Below are positions 61,507 through 64,000 of a stretch of DNA of 64,000 nucleotides, piece by piece. The stretch spans positions 7,675,603-7,739,602 of the forward strand of contig NZ_CP054919.1 in assembly GCF_013364235.1 (NCBI RefSeq), given 5' to 3'. Source of the DNA: Kitasatospora sp. NA04385. GTDB lineage: Bacteria; Actinomycetota; Actinomycetes; Streptomycetales; Streptomycetaceae. Numbering within the stretch: the first letter of the stretch is position 1; each line of letters begins with the position of its first letter. Position numbers and translations under genes: made by a program. The notes beneath the pieces were generated by a model. It ran no database searches. It was not told where the DNA came from and saw only the letters and a program-made list of their open reading frames with translations.

Positions 61507-63138
61507 ATGGTGTTCCACAGCGACTACCCGCCCGTCGCCCCGCTGGACCTGCCGGTCCACGAGGCCGTCCTGGGCGGCTGCGCGAGCGGCGAGCACGCCG
61601 AACGCCCGGCCCTGGTGGACGGGCTGACCGGGCGCAGCGTCAGCTACCGGGAGCTGGACGCGGACAGTCGCCGCCTCGCCGCCGGCCTGGCCGAGGCCGG
61701 GGTGGCCAAGGGCGACGTGGTGGCGCTGCACAGCCCGAACTCGCTGGCCTACCCGCTGGCGTTCTTCGGGGTGACCCGCACCGGGGCGACGGTCACCCCG
61801 GTCAACCCGCTCGCCACCCCGGCCGAGTTCGCCGGCCGGCTGCGCGACTGCGGCGCCCGCTGGATCATCACCACCGCCGCACTGCTGCCCGTCGCCCGGC
61901 TGGCCGCCGCCGAACACCCGGTCGCCGGTGTCTTCCTCTGCGACGCGCCGAGCACGGCAAGCGCGACGGACCGGACGGCCCGCGCCCCCCGCACGCTCGC
62001 CGACCTGGCCGCCTGCTCCGCCCCCGAGCCCGAGCCGCACCTCGACCCGGCCACCGACCTGGCCGTGCTGCCGTACTCCAGCGGGACGACCGGCCTGCCC
62101 AAGGGCGTGATGCTCACCCACCGCTCGGTCTCCACCAACCTCGCCCAGACCGACGCCCTGCTCGGCCCGCGCCCCGGCGAACGCGTCCTGGCGGTGCTGC
62201 CGTTCTTCCACGTCTACGGCCTGGCCGCGGTGCTCAACCGCCCGCTGCGGGCCCGCTCCACCGTGGTGGTGCTGCCCCGCTTCGACCTGGAGCAGTTCCT
62301 GACCGCCGTCCAGCGCCACCGCATCGAGGCGCTGTACGTGGCCCCGCCGATCGTCCTCGCCCTGGCCAAGCACCCGCTGGTCGACCGCTTCGACCTGTCC
62401 TCCGTCCGCTACGTGCTGAGCGCCGCCGCCCCGCTGGACGCCGACCTGGCCGCCGCCGCGGCCCGCCGACTGGGCCTGCCGCACCTGCTGCAGGGCTACG
62501 GCATGACCGAGCTCTCCCCGGTCACCCACCTCGTCCCGCCCGGCGAACCGCACCCCCCGGTCGGCACCGTCGGCCGGCTCGCCCCCGGCACCGAGCTGCG
62601 GATCCGCGCCCTCGACGGGCCGCCCCGCGACCTCGGCCCCGGCGAGGACGGCGAACTGCTGTTCCGCGGCCCGCAGGTGATGAAGGGCTACCTCGGCAGG
62701 GCGGCCGAGACCGCGGCCGCCGTCGACCCGGACGGCTGGCTGCACACCGGCGACGTCGGCCGCGTCGACGTCGACGGCTGGCTGTTCGTGGTCGACCGGG
62801 TGAAGGAGCTGATCAAGTACAAGGGCTACCAGGTCGCCCCGGCCGAGCTGGAGGCGCTGCTGCTCACCCACCCGCGGATCACCGACGCCGCCGTGGTCGG
62901 CGTCACCGACGCCCACGGCGCCGAGCACCCCAAGGCGTACGTGGTGCCCGCGTTCGGCTGCGACCTGGCCGAGCAGGAGGTGGTCGAGTACGTGGCCCGC
63001 CGGGTCGCCCCCTACAAGAAGGTCCGCGAGGTGGAGTTCCTGGACGCGGTGCCGAAGTCCGCCACCGGCAAGATCCTGCGCCGCGAACTGCGGGCCCGGG
63101 CGGCGAAGCCGGGACACCGCCCCGGCGGGGGTGCATAG
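61507..63138 (+). CDS. 4-coumarate-CoA ligase-like acyl-CoA synthetase
   Basis: A 543-aa adenylate-forming enzyme activating a carboxylic acid with ATP and CoA. Motifs: PYSSGTTGLPKGVMLTHRSV (P-loop), GYGMTELSPVTH, GWLHTGDVGRVDVDGWLFVV, DRVKELIKYKGYQVAPAELE and the catalytic Lys in KSATGKILRREL. Length and motifs fit the 4CL clade; the acid may be a cinnamate or a medium-chain fatty acid. A TetR gene follows 61 bp later and may control it. Confidence 0.92.
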   Translation: MVFHSDYPPVAPLDLPVHEAVLGGCASGEHAERPALVDGLTGRSVSYRELDADSRRLAAGLAEAGVAKGDVVALHSPNSLAYPLAFFGVTRTGATVTPVNPLATPAEFAGRLRDCGARWIITTAALLPVARLAAAEHPVAGVFLCDAPSTASATDRTARAPRTLADLAACSAPEPEPHLDPATDLAVLPYSSGTTGLPKGVMLTHRSVSTNLAQTDALLGPRPGERVLAVLPFFHVYGLAAVLNRPLRARSTVVVLPRFDLEQFLTAVQRHRIEALYVAPPIVLALAKHPLVDRFDLSSVRYVLSAAAPLDADLAAAAARRLGLPHLLQGYGMTELSPVTHLVPPGEPHPPVGTVGRLAPGTELRIRALDGPPRDLGPGEDGELLFRGPQVMKGYLGRAAETAAAVDPDGWLHTGDVGRVDVDGWLFVVDRVKELIKYKGYQVAPAELEALLLTHPRITDAAVVGVTDAHGAEHPKAYVVPAFGCDLAEQEVVEYVARRVAPYKKVREVEFLDAVPKSATGKILRRELRARAAKPGHRPGGGA

Positions 63139-63199
63139 GATGCGGGACACCCGGGCCCACCCCCGTCCGGGGACCCGCCGCGCCGACCCGGAGCCGCCG

Positions 63200-63814
63200 A
63201 TGACGACCAGCGCCCCCGCCGCCCGCACGCCCCGGCAGGACCGCAGCCGGGCCACCCGCCGACGGCTGCTGGAAGCGGCGGTGGAGTGCCTGGCCGAGGT
63301 CGGCTGGAACGGGTCGACGGTGCTGGTGGTCGCCGAGCGGGCCGGGGTCACCCGGGGCGCGGCCCAGCACCACTTCCGCACCCGCGAGGACCTGTTCACC
63401 GCCGCCGTCGAGCACGTCGCCGCCGAACGCCTGGCCGCCGTGCTGGCCCGGGCCGAGCAGCTGCCGCCGCCCGGCCCGGCCCGCACCGAGGCGGTGGTGG
63501 AGATGATCGTCAGCCTGCACACCGGCCCGCTGTTCCGCGCCGGGCTGCACCTGTGGACGGCCGCCGCCACCGAACGCCGGCTGCGCGAACGCATCGTCAG
63601 CCTGGAGGACCAGGTGGGCCGGGAGGCGCACCGGGTGGTCGTCGAGTGCCTGGGCGCGGACGAGTGCGCCACCGGCGTCCGGGAGAGCGTCCAGGCCACC
63701 CTCGACCTGGCCCGCGGCCTGGGCCTGGCCAACCTGCTCACCGACGACGGGCCGCGCCGGGTCGGCGTGGTCCGCCAGTGGTCCCGGCTGCTGGACGCCG
63801 CGCTCACCGGCTGA
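63200..63814 (+). CDS. TetR-family regulator downstream of 4CL-like gene
   Basis: A 204-aa protein. The HTH lies at about residues 15-60 (RATRRRLLEAAVECLAEVGW, ERAGVTRGAAQHHFRTREDL). The ligand domain (LFRAGLHLWTAAATERRLRE) resembles regulators of CoA-ester metabolism. ATG 63200 is chosen; a longer reading from 63131 overlaps the upstream stop and gives a Pro/Arg-rich tail. Probably co-transcribed with the acyl-CoA synthetase. Confidence 0.87.
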   Translation: MTTSAPAARTPRQDRSRATRRRLLEAAVECLAEVGWNGSTVLVVAERAGVTRGAAQHHFRTREDLFTAAVEHVAAERLAAVLARAEQLPPPGPARTEAVVEMIVSLHTGPLFRAGLHLWTAAATERRLRERIVSLEDQVGREAHRVVVECLGADECATGVRESVQATLDLARGLGLANLLTDDGPRRVGVVRQWSRLLDAALTG

Positions 63815-64000
63815 AACCCGGCCGGGGCGGTCCGTGACCGGCAGTTGGGGGTCACACCCTTGCCCGAACCGGTCCGAATCGAGCACACTCACGTATTCGG
63901 TCCGACCGCCCGCACGACCACCAGTCGCCAGCGCCCGGCGGGCCGTGCAGTCTGGTGGAAGCCGGAACGACCGGCGGAACCGGGGAAGGTACCGGGCAGG
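63815..64000. other. Right-edge intergenic sequence
   Basis: No coding frame is supported. Short complementary pieces (GCCGG/CCGGC near 63960-63980) could fold, but the element runs off the window and no riboswitch core could be recognised. Confidence 0.4.

Noticed and set aside
63930..64000. Cobalamin-type riboswitch at the right edge (GGTGGAAGCCGG resembles part of one)
   Set aside because: The conserved B12-box and GCCACTG-type core are not visible, and the sequence is cut by the window end.

Overview
The window is very GC-rich (strong G/C bias at third codon positions, GTG and TTG starts, AGGAGG-type ribosome sites) and carries families typical of Streptomycetaceae: GH18 chitinases with dre-like control sites, a DasR-like GntR regulator, Methyltransf_19, a second IF-1, many TetR and LysR regulators, and a sulfatase with its formylglycine-generating enzyme. 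It looks like a Streptomyces or Kitasatospora chromosome segment. I see no rRNA, tRNA, CRISPR array, intact insertion sequence or replication origin.

Layout. 1-8.6 kb: a GH18 chitinase cut by the left edge, a cupin, a Ser/Thr kinase with a duplicated C-terminal domain, a membrane protein, and a quinone-oxidoreductase/TetR pair. 8.6-13.7 kb: a frameshifted LysR divergent from a DoxX gene, a 7x7-bp array, a GNAT gene behind a clear promoter, 15-codon upstream ORF and hairpin leader, an IF-1 paralogue with a strong terminator, a broken ankyrin gene, and bioF. 13.7-24.9 kb: a secreted phosphatase divergent from a GntR regulator, several oxidoreductase/TetR units with visible operators, a SAM methyltransferase, and a sigma-like protein with an unknown partner. 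25-34 kb: Tat-exported sulfatase plus FGE, an 11-bp array, a secreted M4 protease, a large LuxR ATPase, and a DUF2975/HTH pair. 34-39.2 kb: MOSC, and a LysR divergent from the succinate dehydrogenase/fumarate reductase operon sdhCAB.

39.2-47 kb: HxlR/NmrA-like pair, serine beta-lactamase-like hydrolase, divergent NHEJ-type polymerase and DNA ligase, and a GntR-TetR fusion regulator divergent from an FAD monooxygenase with palindromic operators between them. 47-53 kb: multidomain chitinase with a dre-like site inside its promoter, divergent from threonine catabolism (tdh-kbl) and a LysR. 53-54.2 kb: nuclease-fold gene remnant, a stand-alone S24-like peptidase, and a Doc toxin with a tiny antitoxin. 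54.2-64 kb: Gfo/Idh oxidoreductase, SDR and TetR, PAP2 phosphatase, small membrane proteins, an IS5-type transposase remnant, an inositol-phosphatase-like protein with an altered metal motif, an acyl-CoA synthetase and TetR.

Most of the window is metabolic and regulatory accessory DNA arranged as small regulator/enzyme units. The least explained elements are the uORF leader before GNAT/IF-1, the kinase with the duplicated domain, the GntR-TetR fusion circuit, and the S24-like/Doc locus. All calls were made by reading the sequence; no database search was run.
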